The position numbers and the translations under genes are program-made. This document shows positions 19,364-28,343 of a DNA stretch of 44,516 nt, in pieces. The DNA lies in assembly GCA_003963075.1 (NCBI GenBank), contig RXJV01000030.1:1-44516 (forward strand). Reading direction: 5' to 3'. The notes under the pieces were generated by a model. It had not been told where the DNA came from and made no database searches. It saw only the letters and a program-made list of their open reading frames with translations. Positions within the stretch are counted from its first letter, which is position 1. Each line of letters begins with the position of its first letter. The stretch is from Burkholderiales bacterium (GTDB lineage Bacteria; Pseudomonadota; Gammaproteobacteria; Burkholderiales; Burkholderiaceae_C).

Positions 19364-20271
19364 CTTTTGGCTCCTCGCGCGGTGGCGGTGGCTGGCTGGC
19401 GGGCCAGTTCGATGAAGGCCCGCACGTAGTCGATGGCCGTGTCCGCCTCGCGCGCGCCCAGGAAGATCTGCTTGGCAATGCCGCGCGCACCCAGCCGCAC
19501 GGGCACCACGTCCATCTTGGCCGCGTACTCCTCGACCAGCCAGCGCGGCAGGGCGGCCACCCCGCGGCCGCTGGCCACCATCTGCAGCATGATGTCGGTG
19601 GTTTCGATGGCCTTGTGGCGCTTGGGCGTGACACCGGCCGGCAGCAGGAACTGGTTGTAGATGTCCAGGCGCTCGATGTCCACGGGATAGCTGATGAGCA
19701 CCTCTTGGGTCAGCTGCTGGGGCTTCACGTAAGCCGCCGAAGCCAGGGCATGGCCCTTGGCCACGACCAATACCTGTTCGTAGTCGAACACCGGCTCGAA
19801 CTTCAGGCCCGGCTTGTAGAGCGGATCAGGCGTGACCAGCAGGTCGATCTCGTAGCCGAACAGCGCGCCGATCCCGCCGAACTGGAACTTCTGCTTGACG
19901 TCCACATCCACGTCGGGCCATGCGGCCAAGTAGGGCGACACCACCTTGAGCAACCACTGGTAGCAAGGGTGGCATTCCATGCCGATGCGCAGCGCACCGC
20001 GCTCGCCCTGCGCGAACTGGCCTAGGCGCTCTTCGGCCAGGTCCAGTTGCGGCAGCACACGGTTCGCCACCGCCAGCAGGTACTGCCCGGCTTGTGTCAG
20101 GCGCAGGCTTCGGCCTTCGCGCAGCCAGATGTCGGTGCCCAATTGTTGCTCCAGCTTCTTCATGCTGTGACTCAGGGCCGACTGGGTGAGGTTCAACACG
20201 CCCGCGGCAGCCGTCAACGACCCTTGCTTTTCGACCTGCTGGACGATGCTGAGGTGGATGCGCTCAAGCAT
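19360..20271 (-). CDS. LysR-family regulator, MetR-like
   Basis: This 303-residue regulator has an N-terminal winged helix-turn-helix ([20 protein letters not shown], then [18 protein letters not shown], residues 5-45) and a C-terminal co-inducer domain. The sequence style ([40 protein letters not shown]) is that of MetR, which senses homocysteine and activates metE and related genes. It is divergent from the flavin reductase-mesX-mesD unit and near metE, so those are its likely targets, probably through the conserved block at 20287 and 23342. Confidence 0.8.
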   Translation of the reverse strand: MLERIHLSIVQQVEKQGSLTAAAGVLNLTQSALSHSMKKLEQQLGTDIWLREGRSLRLTQAGQYLLAVANRVLPQLDLAEERLGQFAQGERGALRIGMECHPCYQWLLKVVSPYLAAWPDVDVDVKQKFQFGGIGALFGYEIDLLVTPDPLYKPGLKFEPVFDYEQVLVVAKGHALASAAYVKPQQLTQEVLISYPVDIERLDIYNQFLLPAGVTPKRHKAIETTDIMLQMVASGRGVAALPRWLVEEYAAKMDVVPVRLGARGIAKQIFLGAREADTAIDYVRAFIELARQPATATARGAKR

Positions 20272-20286
20272 TCAAATGACTCGTGC

Positions 20287-20323
20287 TCATGGATTGTTGA
20301 AATAAGACCATTTTACTTCATTG
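20287..20323. promoter_or_regulatory. conserved 37-nt regulatory block, copy 1
   Basis: TCATGGAT (20287-20294) and a 22-nt segment (20302-20323, ATAAGACCATTTTACTTCAT plus TG) recur with identical spacing at 23342-23378 before metE. This copy sits in the divergent gap between the MetR-like gene and the flavin reductase. TGAA and TTCA half-sites flank it (20299 and 20317), making it a candidate MetR operator/promoter. Confidence 0.6.
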
Positions 20324-20422
20324 ACTCACATCAATACCATCCGTTCCCATTGTTCGTTTGCACTCTGGGAGCGGCCATGGCAAGGCCGGGCGAATTTCCC
20401 GGCGCGGCGCGAACCCATCCTC

Positions 20423-21016
20423 ATGAAAGCAAAGATGACACGTCCACTCCGCTTGGTCGCGGTGTCCGGCGGGCTGCAACGCCCCTCCAGGTCGGCAGCC
20501 TTGGCAGAGCACCTGCTGGACCTGATCGCCGAAGAAGTCCCGTGCGAACAGCGCCTGGTCGAACTGGGTCAGCTCGCACCGCAGCTCGCCGGTGCCGTCT
20601 GGCGCTCCCAACTGCCCGATACAGTGGAGCGGGAACTGGCGGCGGTCGAGCGCGCCGATGTTCTGGTGGTGGCGACACCGGTCTTCCGCGGCTCCTACAC
20701 GGGCTTGTTCAAGCACTTCTTCGACTTCATCGACCAGGACGCCTTGGTGGACAAGCCCGTCCTGTTGGCGGCCACAGGCGGCAGCGAGCGTCATGCCCTG
20801 GTGATCGACCACCAGCTGCGGCCGCTGTTCAGCTTTTTCCAAGCACGCACATTGCCGCTGGGCGTCTACGCGACCGACAAGGATTTCTTCGACTACCGCC
20901 TGCGGGACGAGGCCTTGATCGCCCGGGCCGGACTGGCGGTCCAACGGGCATTGCCGCTGGTCGAACTGGCGCGCCATGCCAAGCCATCTCCGATCGAGGA
21001 AGTGCTTGCGGCCTGA
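20423..21016 (+). CDS. NADPH-dependent FMN reductase, MsuE-like
   Basis: This 197-residue flavodoxin-fold protein has LVAVSGGLQRPSRSAALAEH at the flavin-phosphate loop and the signature VVATPVFRGSYTGLFKHFFD near residues 80-100, as in MsuE/SsuE reductases that supply reduced FMN to partner oxygenases. No sulfonate monooxygenase gene is nearby. Instead it leads a rightward set with mesX (45 bp on) and mesD. Since MesD-type methionine synthesis is reported to need oxygen and MesX, reduced flavin may be an input; that link is inference. ATG 20423 is chosen; 20435 is possible. Confidence 0.82.
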   Translation: MKAKMTRPLRLVAVSGGLQRPSRSAALAEHLLDLIAEEVPCEQRLVELGQLAPQLAGAVWRSQLPDTVERELAAVERADVLVVATPVFRGSYTGLFKHFFDFIDQDALVDKPVLLAATGGSERHALVIDHQLRPLFSFFQARTLPLGVYATDKDFFDYRLRDEALIARAGLAVQRALPLVELARHAKPSPIEEVLAA

Positions 21017-21061
21017 GGCACGCATCGACCTTCATCTCCACCATCCGCGCAGCAGATCGTC

Positions 21062-22045
21062 ATGAACGAAGAATTTACTTTCAGCCTCAAAAGCATTTGT
21101 TTCGATGAGAACTACCACCCTTCGGACAGCACACGCATCACCACCAACTTTGCCAACCTGGCCCGGGGGACGAGTCGGCAACAGAACCTGCGCAACACGC
21201 TGAGGATGATCGACCATCGCTTTAACGACCTGGCGCATTGGGACAATCCGACGGGAGACCGCTACTCGGTCGAGCTTGAGATCGTGTCCGTCGAGATGAA
21301 CATGGACGCCGAGAGCAGCCATGGTGCATTTCCATTGATCGAGATCCTGAAGACCTACATCATCGACAAGAAGACGAACCGACGCATCGACGGCATCGTG
21401 GGAAACAATTTCTCCTCCTACGTGCGCGACTACGACTTCAGCGTCCTGCTTCCGGGGTACAACGCCGATCGCGCGGAATTCAGTACCCCGGACGATTTTG
21501 GCGACCTGCATGGCAAGCTGTTCAAGCAATTCGCCAACTCGCGCACCTACAAGGAGCGCTTCCACAAGCCGCCCGTCATCTGCATCAGTGCCTCGACCAG
21601 CAAGACCTACCGACGGACCGGCAACCAGCACCCCATCCTGGGCGCCGAGTACCAGCAGAACGAACTGTCCTCCACCGACCAGTACTTCGCGAAGATGGGG
21701 ATGCAGGTCCGCTTCTTCATGCCGCCCAATGGCGTCGCGCCGTTGGCGTTCTACTTCCACGGCGACCTGCTGAACGACTACACGAATCTGGAGCTGATCG
21801 GCACCATCAGCACGATGGAGACCTTTCAGAAGATCTACCGCCCCGAGATCTACAACGCCAACTCCGCGGCGGGCATCTTCTACCAGCCGAGCCTGAAGAA
21901 CCAGGACTACTCGCTGACGCAGATCGTCTACGACCGGGAAGAACGCAGCCAGCTGGCAGTCAAGCAGGGGAAGTTCGCGGAAGAGCACTTCATCAAGCCG
22001 TACAAGAACGTTCTTGAACAATGGGCTGCCAGTTGCGCGCTCTGA
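21062..22045 (+). CDS. mesX: MesX (DUF1852), partner of methionine synthase MesD
   Basis: This 327-residue soluble protein matches the DUF1852 family throughout, for example FDENYHPSDSTRITTNFANL, HWDNPTGDRYSVELEI and YHFHGDLLND-type text (FYFHGDLLNDYTNLELIGTI). The family is nearly always encoded directly before a short MetE-like protein, and MesX has been shown genetically to be required with MesD for folate-independent methionine synthesis in Acinetobacter. The biochemical role is unresolved. Here it lies 85 bp before mesD and 45 bp after a flavin reductase, a likely operon. Confidence 0.88.
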   Translation: MNEEFTFSLKSICFDENYHPSDSTRITTNFANLARGTSRQQNLRNTLRMIDHRFNDLAHWDNPTGDRYSVELEIVSVEMNMDAESSHGAFPLIEILKTYIIDKKTNRRIDGIVGNNFSSYVRDYDFSVLLPGYNADRAEFSTPDDFGDLHGKLFKQFANSRTYKERFHKPPVICISASTSKTYRRTGNQHPILGAEYQQNELSSTDQYFAKMGMQVRFFMPPNGVAPLAFYFHGDLLNDYTNLELIGTISTMETFQKIYRPEIYNANSAAGIFYQPSLKNQDYSLTQIVYDREERSQLAVKQGKFAEEHFIKPYKNVLEQWAASCAL

Positions 22046-22130
22046 CACCACCGCATTGCTTCGCAAATCGGGCAAAACGGTCCCCAAAGTACGCCCGCCA
22101 CCCTCATCCTTGTTAGAAAGAAATCCTCAG

Positions 22131-23156
22131 ATGTTTGAAACCTCCATCGTCGGCAGCCTGCCAAAACCCGCCTGGCTGGCCGAAACCAACAAGCTCTGGC
22201 CCCAGTGGCGGGCCGAAGGCGATGCGCTTGTGCAAGCCAAGGCCGATGCGACCCTGCTGTGGATCAAGGCCCAGGAAGACGCAGGCCTGGACATCGTGTG
22301 CGACGGCGAGCAGTCGCGACAGCACTTCGTGCACGGCTTCCTGGAGCAGATCGAGGGCATCGACTTCGAGCACAAGGTGAAGATGGGCATCCGCGACAAC
22401 CGCTACGACGCGATGGTCCCGCAGGTGGTGTCGGCCCTGCGCCTGAAGGGTCGCGTGCATGCCTTCGAAGCGCAACTGGCGCGCGCGCACACGAAGAAGA
22501 AGCTGAAGTTCACCTTGCCCGGCCCGATGACCATCGTCGACACCGTGGCGGACCGCTTCTACGGCGACAAGGTCAAGATGGCCTTCGCGTTTGCAGAACT
22601 GCTCAACCAGGAGGCGCTCGCGCTGCAGGCCGACGGAGTGGACATCATCCAGTTCGACGAGCCCGCCTTCAATGTCTACATGCAAGATGCCGCCGACTGG
22701 GGCGTGCAGGCGGTCGAGCGCGCGGCGGAGGGCTTGACCTGTACGACGGCGGTGCACATCTGCTATGGCTACGGCATCAAGGCCAATACCGACTGGAAGA
22801 GCACCCTGGGCGACGAATGGCGCCAATATGAGGCGGTGTTCCCCGCGCTTGCCCGCAGCCGCATCGACCAGGTGAGCCTGGAATGCATCCACTCCCATGT
22901 GCCGCCCGACCTGATGAAGCTGCTGGCAGGCAAGGACGTGCTGGTAGGCGTGATCGATGTGGCCAGCGACGTGGTCGAGACACCCGAGGAAGTTGCTGAC
23001 ACCATCGGCCGGGCGCTGGAGTTCGTGCCGAAGGAGCGGCTGTTCCCATGCACGAATTGCGGCCTGGCGCCTATGGGGCGGGACGTGGCGTGGCGCAAGC
23101 TGAAAGCGCTGGCAGAAGGCACGAGGCTGGCAAAGGAGCGGTTCACTGGGATGTGA
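22131..23156 (+). CDS. mesD: MesD, folate-independent methionine synthase (core-MetE)
   Basis: This 341-residue protein is only the C-terminal catalytic barrel of MetE; the N-terminal folate-binding half of MetE is missing. Zinc and substrate residues are visible in TTAVHICYGYG, LECIHSHVPPDL and FPCTNCGLAPMGRD. IQFDEPAFNVY is the family homocysteine-site strand. Placement after mesX identifies the MesD subgroup, which methylates homocysteine from an as yet uncertain donor rather than methyl-folate. ATG 22131 gives the family start MFETSIVGSLPKP. Full-length metE follows at 23433. Confidence 0.88.
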   Translation: MFETSIVGSLPKPAWLAETNKLWPQWRAEGDALVQAKADATLLWIKAQEDAGLDIVCDGEQSRQHFVHGFLEQIEGIDFEHKVKMGIRDNRYDAMVPQVVSALRLKGRVHAFEAQLARAHTKKKLKFTLPGPMTIVDTVADRFYGDKVKMAFAFAELLNQEALALQADGVDIIQFDEPAFNVYMQDAADWGVQAVERAAEGLTCTTAVHICYGYGIKANTDWKSTLGDEWRQYEAVFPALARSRIDQVSLECIHSHVPPDLMKLLAGKDVLVGVIDVASDVVETPEEVADTIGRALEFVPKERLFPCTNCGLAPMGRDVAWRKLKALAEGTRLAKERFTGM

Positions 23157-23265
23157 CGCAGGCCCGGTCTCGTCACGCCCAAACTTTTGATTCCATCCGG
23201 AGTGACCGGGCAAGGCCCCTGGCTCAGGATTGCCTGGAACTCAACACCTTGTTTCTCGACCTCGT

Positions 23266-23321
23266 GCCCGATGGCCCGATGGCCCGATGGCCCGATGGCC
23301 CGATGGCCCGATGGATGTGCT
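23266..23321. repeat. seven tandem copies of GCCCGATG
   Basis: Seven perfect 8-bp repeats run from 23266 to 23321 in the non-coding gap between mesD and metE, ending 21 bp before the conserved regulatory block. The unit is not a multiple of three and no gene covers it. Copy number is likely to vary by slippage. Confidence 0.95.
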
Positions 23322-23341
23322 CCAGAACAATTGAGCAGAAT

Positions 23342-23378
23342 TCATGGATATGTGAGATAAGACCATTTTACTTCATTG
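23342..23378. promoter_or_regulatory. conserved 37-nt regulatory block, copy 2
   Basis: This is the partner of the block at 20287-20323: TCATGGAT at 23342 and the identical 22-mer at 23357-23378, 15 bp apart start to start in both. It lies 55 bp before the metE ATG. A shared element before the two methionine synthase units suggests one regulator, most likely the MetR-like protein encoded at 19360. Confidence 0.6.
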
Positions 23379-23432
23379 CCTGGCTTCCCTAGGATTTGCG
23401 TCATTCCACGTTTCCTGTTTTGAGAGCAGACC

Positions 23433-25724
23433 ATGACGACGATCCATAACCTCGGTTTCCCCCGCATCGGCGCCAAGCGCGAACTGAAGTTCGCGCTGGA
23501 GTCTTACTGGAATGGCGAGTCCTCGCTCGACGAACTCAAGGCCCTGGGTGCGCAGCTACGCCAGCGCAACTGGGAGAACCAGACCGGCCTGGACCTGGTG
23601 CCTGTGGGCGATTTCGCCTTTTACGACCAGGTGCTGGATATGAGCTTCACACTGGGCAACCTGCCCGAGCGGGTGCAGGGCTTCCACGGCGATCCGCTGG
23701 ACAACTACTTCCGCGTGGCGCGCGGCCGCTCGGCTAAGGGTATCGACGACCATGCGGCATGCTGCGGCAGCGTGGCCGCTGGCGAGATGACCAAGTGGTT
23801 TGACACCAACTACCACTACATCGTCCCCGAGTTCACCGCCGCCACAGCGTTCATGCTCGACGCTTCGCGCCTGCTGGAGCAGTTAGCCGAAACCAGGGCG
23901 CAGGGGTTGAAGGCAAAGCCGGTGATCATTGGACCAGTGACCTATCTGGCGATCGGCAAGGCTAAGGACGACTCGAACAAGCTGGCCCTGCTGGAGCGCC
24001 TGCTCCCCGTGTACGCCGAGCTGCTGGACACGCTGGCGGCGCAGGGCGTCGAATGGGTGCAGGTCGACGAACCCATCCTTGTGACGGAACTCGATGCCGA
24101 CTGGCAGCACGCCCTCAACACGGCTTACCACCAGCTCAAGGACGCCAAGGTCAAGCTGCTCCTGGCGACCTATTTCGGTCAGCTACAGGAAAACGCCTAC
24201 CTCGCGGCCGGCCTGCCGGTAGCTGGACTGCACATTGATGCCATCAACGACCGTGAGGGCGTGCAGACCCTGATCAACCTTCTGCCGGCTCACAAGGTGC
24301 TGTCGCTGGGCGTCATCAATGGTCGCAATATCTGGAAGACCGACTTGGCGGCCGTGCTCGACTGGATCGAGCCGCTGGTCGAGCGGCTGGGTGAGCGCTT
24401 GTGGATCGCGCCGTCGTGCTCGCTGCTGCATGTGCCAGTGGACCTCGCGAGCGAGCAGAAGCTGGACGCCGAGGTCAAGTCCTGGCTGGCCTTCGCGCTG
24501 CAGAAGCTCGAAGAACTGCGCGTGCTCGGCAAGGCCCTGCGCGAAGGCCGAGCTGCGGTCCAGGACGCGCTGGCAGCCAACCAGGCTGCGCTGGCTGCCC
24601 GCCGCGCCTCGCCGCGCGTGAACAACCCGGCGGTGGAGGCCGCGGTAGCCCGCGTCAACGTCGACATGGGCCAGCGCAAAAGCGCCTACGCCAATCGTGC
24701 GGCCAAGCAGGCGGGATTCCTCAAGCTGCCGGCGTACCCGACAACCACTATCGGCTCCTTCCCGCAGACCGCCGAAATCCGCCACGCGCGCAGCGAATTT
24801 AAGGCCGGCTGCCTGGACTACCTGGGCTACCAGGCCGCGATGCGGGCCGAGATCGAGCGCAGCGTGCGCGAGCAGGAAAAGCTGGAACTGGACGTGCTGG
24901 TGCACGGCGAGGCCGAGCGTAACGACATGGTCGAATACTTCGGGGAGCAACTCGACGGCTACGCCTTCAGCCAGTTCGGTTGGGTGCAGTCCTACGGCTC
25001 GCGCTGCGTCAAGCCGCCGATCCTGTTCGGCGACATCAGCCGCCCGAAGGCGATGACGGTGGAGTGGATCACCTATGCCCAGTCGCTCACCAAGAAGCCC
25101 ATGAAGGGCATGCTGACCGGCCCGGTGACGATACTGAACTGGTCCTTCGTGCGCGACGACCAGCCTCGCTCGGCGTCGTGCAAGCAACTCGCGCTGGCCA
25201 TCCGCCAGGAGGTACTGGACCTTGAGCAGGCCGGTGTTCGCGTGATCCAGATCGACGAGGCCGCGCTGCGCGAGGGCCTGCCGCTGCGCAAGTCGCAATG
25301 GCAGGAGTACCTGGACTGGGCCGTCGAATCCTTCCGCATCACTGCCAACGGCGTGGGTGACGAGACCCAGATCCACACCCACATGTGCTACTCGGAGTTC
25401 AACGACATCATCGCGTCCATCGCCGACATGGACGCCGACGTCATCACGATTGAGACCTCGCGCTCGGACATGGAGTTGCTGGATGCTTTCGACAGCTTCA
25501 AGTACCCCAACGAGATCGGTCCAGGCGTCTATGACATCCACTCGCCCAATATTCCAACGCAGGAGCATATCGTCCAGCTCATGAAGAAAGCTGCGGAGCG
25601 CATTCCCGCTGAGCGGCTGTGGGTCAACCCGGACTGCGGCCTGAAGACTCGCCAGTGGGCCGAGGTGATTCCGGCGTTGACCAACATGGTCGCGGCTGCG
25701 AAGACGCTGCGTCAGTCCGTCTAA
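23433..25724 (+). CDS. metE: MetE, cobalamin-independent methionine synthase
   Basis: This 763-residue enzyme transfers a methyl group from 5-methyltetrahydropteroyl-glutamate to homocysteine in the cytoplasm. The N-terminal folate barrel begins [20 protein letters not shown]. The C-terminal barrel carries [17 protein letters not shown], the zinc ligands in [10 protein letters not shown] and [15 protein letters not shown], and [16 protein letters not shown]. Length is full and no frame is broken. No cobalamin riboswitch is visible upstream, so control is probably through the conserved block and the MetR-like regulator. Confidence 0.97.
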   Translation: MTTIHNLGFPRIGAKRELKFALESYWNGESSLDELKALGAQLRQRNWENQTGLDLVPVGDFAFYDQVLDMSFTLGNLPERVQGFHGDPLDNYFRVARGRSAKGIDDHAACCGSVAAGEMTKWFDTNYHYIVPEFTAATAFMLDASRLLEQLAETRAQGLKAKPVIIGPVTYLAIGKAKDDSNKLALLERLLPVYAELLDTLAAQGVEWVQVDEPILVTELDADWQHALNTAYHQLKDAKVKLLLATYFGQLQENAYLAAGLPVAGLHIDAINDREGVQTLINLLPAHKVLSLGVINGRNIWKTDLAAVLDWIEPLVERLGERLWIAPSCSLLHVPVDLASEQKLDAEVKSWLAFALQKLEELRVLGKALREGRAAVQDALAANQAALAARRASPRVNNPAVEAAVARVNVDMGQRKSAYANRAAKQAGFLKLPAYPTTTIGSFPQTAEIRHARSEFKAGCLDYLGYQAAMRAEIERSVREQEKLELDVLVHGEAERNDMVEYFGEQLDGYAFSQFGWVQSYGSRCVKPPILFGDISRPKAMTVEWITYAQSLTKKPMKGMLTGPVTILNWSFVRDDQPRSASCKQLALAIRQEVLDLEQAGVRVIQIDEAALREGLPLRKSQWQEYLDWAVESFRITANGVGDETQIHTHMCYSEFNDIIASIADMDADVITIETSRSDMELLDAFDSFKYPNEIGPGVYDIHSPNIPTQEHIVQLMKKAAERIPAERLWVNPDCGLKTRQWAEVIPALTNMVAAAKTLRQSV

Positions 25725-25740
25725 ACCTCACGCGGAGCCC

Positions 25741-25868
25741 ATCTTCCCCGGTATCCAGGGCGGACCGCCGATGCACGTCATCGCTGGCAAGGCCGTAGCC
25801 TTCAAGGAGGCATTAGCGCCCGAGTTCAATATCTACCAGGAACAGGTTATCAAGAACGCCAAGGTACT
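25741..25868 (+). pseudogene. glyA: glyA fragment 1 (serine hydroxymethyltransferase, middle part)
   Basis: Translation from 25741 reads [20 protein letters not shown] and on to [11 protein letters not shown], the conserved middle of serine hydroxymethyltransferase. The roughly 240 residues before it, including the active-site lysine, are absent: the fragment begins 16 bp after the metE stop. It is cut at 25868 by the insertion sequence. The product of the intact gene makes methylene-tetrahydrofolate, a precursor of the methyl group used by MetE. Confidence 0.88.
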
Positions 25869-27370
25869 GATATGGTCGCTTTCGTCAATGCTGGCTGTTT
25901 GATCCTTTGGACAAGCGGCTTGGGGTGATGCGGCACGAGTCGGTTGCAGCGACGATGGATCAGTCTGATATCCGCGGGTTGGTTACCGCCCAGCATCGAT
26001 CCGTCATGGAAGCTACCTCCGTCTAGCAGCGCAGGTTGCCCGAAGGCCTTTCTGTGGATAGTGCCGGCGAGGGTTCTTCCCGTCGTGATGCGTGCCGCAT
26101 CACCGCAGGCCGCTTGCTACAGGGACGCCGCTCAATGCGGCGGGGTTGTGGGCAACGATGCCTGTTGGGCGATGGCCCAAACGAAGCCGGCCAGCTCGCG
26201 TGCCACCGCGACACAGACCTTGTTGGTCTGCACGCCCCGCGAAGACAGACGTGCGAACCGTCCGCATAGACGCAGTTGAGCCTTCCAGGCGTGTCGACAC
26301 ACCGCCTCGGGCAGGGCATTGCTGCGTTCGCGCAGCGCTTGGCTCAGGCGCGCTGGGAACCGGTAGTTCCAAGCCGCCTCGGTCAGCAGCCGCCTGGCGT
26401 GAGCGTTGCCGGTCTTGGTGATCGAGCCGCGACGAATGCTGTTGCCGCTGGAGTGCTCTGATGGCACGAGCCCGAGGTATCCCATGAACTGGCGTGCCGT
26501 GCCGAAGCGGCGGAAATCCCCGATCTCGGCCACCAGGCCGATGGCGCTGACCGTGTCGATGCCACGCAGGGCACGCAGCGCCGCCACGACCGGCTCCAGC
26601 CGCCAGCCTGCAGCCGCCTCGGTCAGCGCAGTGGTCAACCGCTGCACGCGTTGTTCAGCCGACTGCTGCGCCAACTGATACTCCCCCAGGGCAATGCGGT
26701 CACCTTGGTGGTCGAAGCGTTGATCGCTGATCCAGCGCTCGTGGCTCTTGGTCCACGAGGTCTTGCCCGGATAGCGCCGGCCATGACGTAGCAAGAAGGC
26801 CTTGAGCTGCTGACGCGCCTTCAGCCGCATGCCCACTGCATCCTCGCGGGCACGCCACAGGTTGCGCATGGCCTCATGCGCTTCGTCGGGCACCCAGATC
26901 GGCTTGAGTTCGCCTGAGCGCGACAACTCCGCCAGCCGCAGGCAGTCGCGCCGGTCGGTCTTGATGCGCTCGCCGGCTCGCCGTGGGATCAGGGTGGGCG
27001 CGATGATCTCGCAGTGGTAGCCGCGCCGGCTCAGCTCGCGGTACAGCCCGTAGCCCGTCGGGCCGGCTTCGTACACCACACTCACCGCAGCAGGATCTCC
27101 TGCCTTGCCCAGTACCTTCAGCAGTGCCCGCACATCCGGCCCCAGCGTGCCGGCAAAGCGAGCCGGTTCACGTCCGGCTTCGCAAGCCGCCACCGCAATC
27201 GTGTCCTTGTGGGCGTCCAGACCGACGAAGAACTTGATACGCTCGTCCATGGCTCGTCTCCTTAACGCTGCGGCTGGCCCGCCCTGCCGCATGTGGCTCG
27301 GCACACCTCGGTGCGCAACCCACGATACTGGAGACGAGCCTTCGCCGCAGCCGGCGAGCGACCATGATGT
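25869..27370 (-). mobile_element. IS110-family insertion sequence, IS1111-type, inside glyA
   Basis: The element, about 1.5 kb, lies between the two glyA fragments. Removing it with a single CT retained (25867-25868 or 27371-27372) restores [11 protein letters not shown] in frame, which fixes the ends. Subterminal inverted repeats ATGGTCGCT (25872-25880) and AGCGACCAT (27357-27365) lie 3 and 5 bp from the ends, as in the IS1111 subgroup. About 260 bp of non-coding sequence follows the transposase, the place where this subgroup encodes its guide (bridge/seek) RNA. GGCTCGTCTCC (27251) and GGAGACGAGCC (27329) form a further inverted repeat. Confidence 0.85.
26132..27250 (-). CDS. IS110-family transposase (DEDD recombinase)
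   Basis: This 372-residue protein has a RuvC-like DEDD domain at the N-terminus: FFVGLDAHKDTIAVA (first Asp), VYEAGPTGYGLY (Glu), and IKTDRRDCLRLAEL (paired Asp). The C-terminal Transposase_20 domain has LRGIDTVSAIGLVAEIGDFR and the serine-bearing LVPSEHSSGNSIRRGSITKT. These enzymes join DNA through a circular intermediate guided by a structured RNA. The start MDERIKFFVGLDAHK at 27250 is chosen over an upstream in-frame ATG. The gene is intact, so the element may be active. Confidence 0.93.
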   Translation of the reverse strand: MDERIKFFVGLDAHKDTIAVAACEAGREPARFAGTLGPDVRALLKVLGKAGDPAAVSVVYEAGPTGYGLYRELSRRGYHCEIIAPTLIPRRAGERIKTDRRDCLRLAELSRSGELKPIWVPDEAHEAMRNLWRAREDAVGMRLKARQQLKAFLLRHGRRYPGKTSWTKSHERWISDQRFDHQGDRIALGEYQLAQQSAEQRVQRLTTALTEAAAGWRLEPVVAALRALRGIDTVSAIGLVAEIGDFRRFGTARQFMGYLGLVPSEHSSGNSIRRGSITKTGNAHARRLLTEAAWNYRFPARLSQALRERSNALPEAVCRHAWKAQLRLCGRFARLSSRGVQTNKVCVAVARELAGFVWAIAQQASLPTTPPH

Positions 27371-27730
27371 CTAGCCAAGACGCTGATCGCGCGCGGTTTG
27401 CGCATCATCTCCGGCCGCACGGAAAGCCACGTCATGCTGGACTTGCGTGCCAAGAAGATTGCCGGCATGGAGGCAGAGAAGGCATTCGGCGAGGCGCGCA
27501 TCACGGGCAACAAGAATGCGATCCCGAGCGACCCAGAGAAGCCGTTCGTGACCTCGGGCATCCGCTTGGGCACGCCCGCCATGACGACACGCGGTTTCTG
27601 CGAGGATGAGGCACGCTTGGTAGGCAACCTCGTGGCCGACGTACTGGATGCACCGCATAATGCTGACAGAATCCAGCGCGTGCGGGAACAAGTTGCTGCG
27701 CTGACGAGGCGCTTCCCTGTCTATAAATGA
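27371..27730 (+). pseudogene. glyA: glyA fragment 2 (serine hydroxymethyltransferase C-terminus)
   Basis: Reading [20 protein letters not shown] and on to the natural end LTRRFPVYK with a stop at 27728-27730, this is the C-terminal domain of serine hydroxymethyltransferase. It continues fragment 1 across the insertion sequence without loss of residues. It has no own start and cannot make an active enzyme. A further gene starts 4 bp after its stop and was probably once coupled to it. Confidence 0.88.
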
Positions 27731-27734
27731 GTCG

Positions 27735-28343
27735 ATGCTTGCCGGTCGCGCCAGCCAACATGATGCAGCCAAGTATGCGGGGCGCGTAGCCGCGGTGGAC
27801 TGGAGCGCGGCCTTTCGCGCCGAGGTGGCACATGCGCTCGGATCAGGCCAGCCGAACCAGATCGAGCGGATCTACCGGGATGCTCTGCGCAAGAGGTATG
27901 CGAACGCAGCCCAGTTGCAACTAGGTATCCTGATCGTCTGCGCGCAACTGGGCAGCAAGCGGGCAGCGCGTCCGTGGATGGAGCGGCTCGCGCAGCGGCC
28001 AGAAGCGCTTCGGCCGGATGAGTTGGCGCACGCGATCACGATGGCAGTGGAGATGCGGCAAGCAGAATCCACTCTCCTGCTGTGCAGGTGGCTCGCAGCC
28101 ACCGACCCCGGCGCCAGCGCCCTACACCGCCTCGACGCATCGCACCGGGTCATGGCGCTTGCCAAGCGCATGCGCCTGCCCCATGGGCGCAACGGTGCGT
28201 GGACTATGCACCTCCGATTGCTGGCGGTGGTGTGCGAGATGCTGGAGCCCGCGCTGCCGCGCCTGCCTGACGCTTGTCGATGCCAAGCCTGCCGGCTGCT
28301 TGATGGTGTGCGGCTGTTGCAGCCAGCATCGTCGCGTCACTGA
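27735..28343 (+). CDS. hypothetical protein downstream of glyA remnant
   Basis: This 202-residue protein is mostly helical by composition, Ala- and Arg-rich, with a C-terminal CRCQACRLLDG cluster; no domain is recognised. It starts 4 bp after the glyA stop, so it may depend on transcription that the insertion sequence now interrupts. Its last 7 bases overlap the end of the convergent HD-domain gene. Codon use is like its neighbours, but coding status is not certain. Function unknown. Confidence 0.45.
   Translation: MLAGRASQHDAAKYAGRVAAVDWSAAFRAEVAHALGSGQPNQIERIYRDALRKRYANAAQLQLGILIVCAQLGSKRAARPWMERLAQRPEALRPDELAHAITMAVEMRQAESTLLLCRWLAATDPGASALHRLDASHRVMALAKRMRLPHGRNGAWTMHLRLLAVVCEMLEPALPRLPDACRCQACRLLDGVRLLQPASSRH

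Noticed and set aside
20423-21016. sulfonate-utilisation (msu/ssu) operon
   Set aside because: Only the reductase resembles MsuE; no sulfonate monooxygenase or transporter gene is present, and mesX-mesD follow instead.
23266-23321. CRISPR array
   Set aside because: The repeat unit is 8 bp with no spacers and no cas genes nearby.
23157-23432. cobalamin or SAM riboswitch before metE
   Set aside because: I see no B12-box or SAM-I-like conserved core in the gap; only the 8-bp repeats and the conserved 37-nt block.
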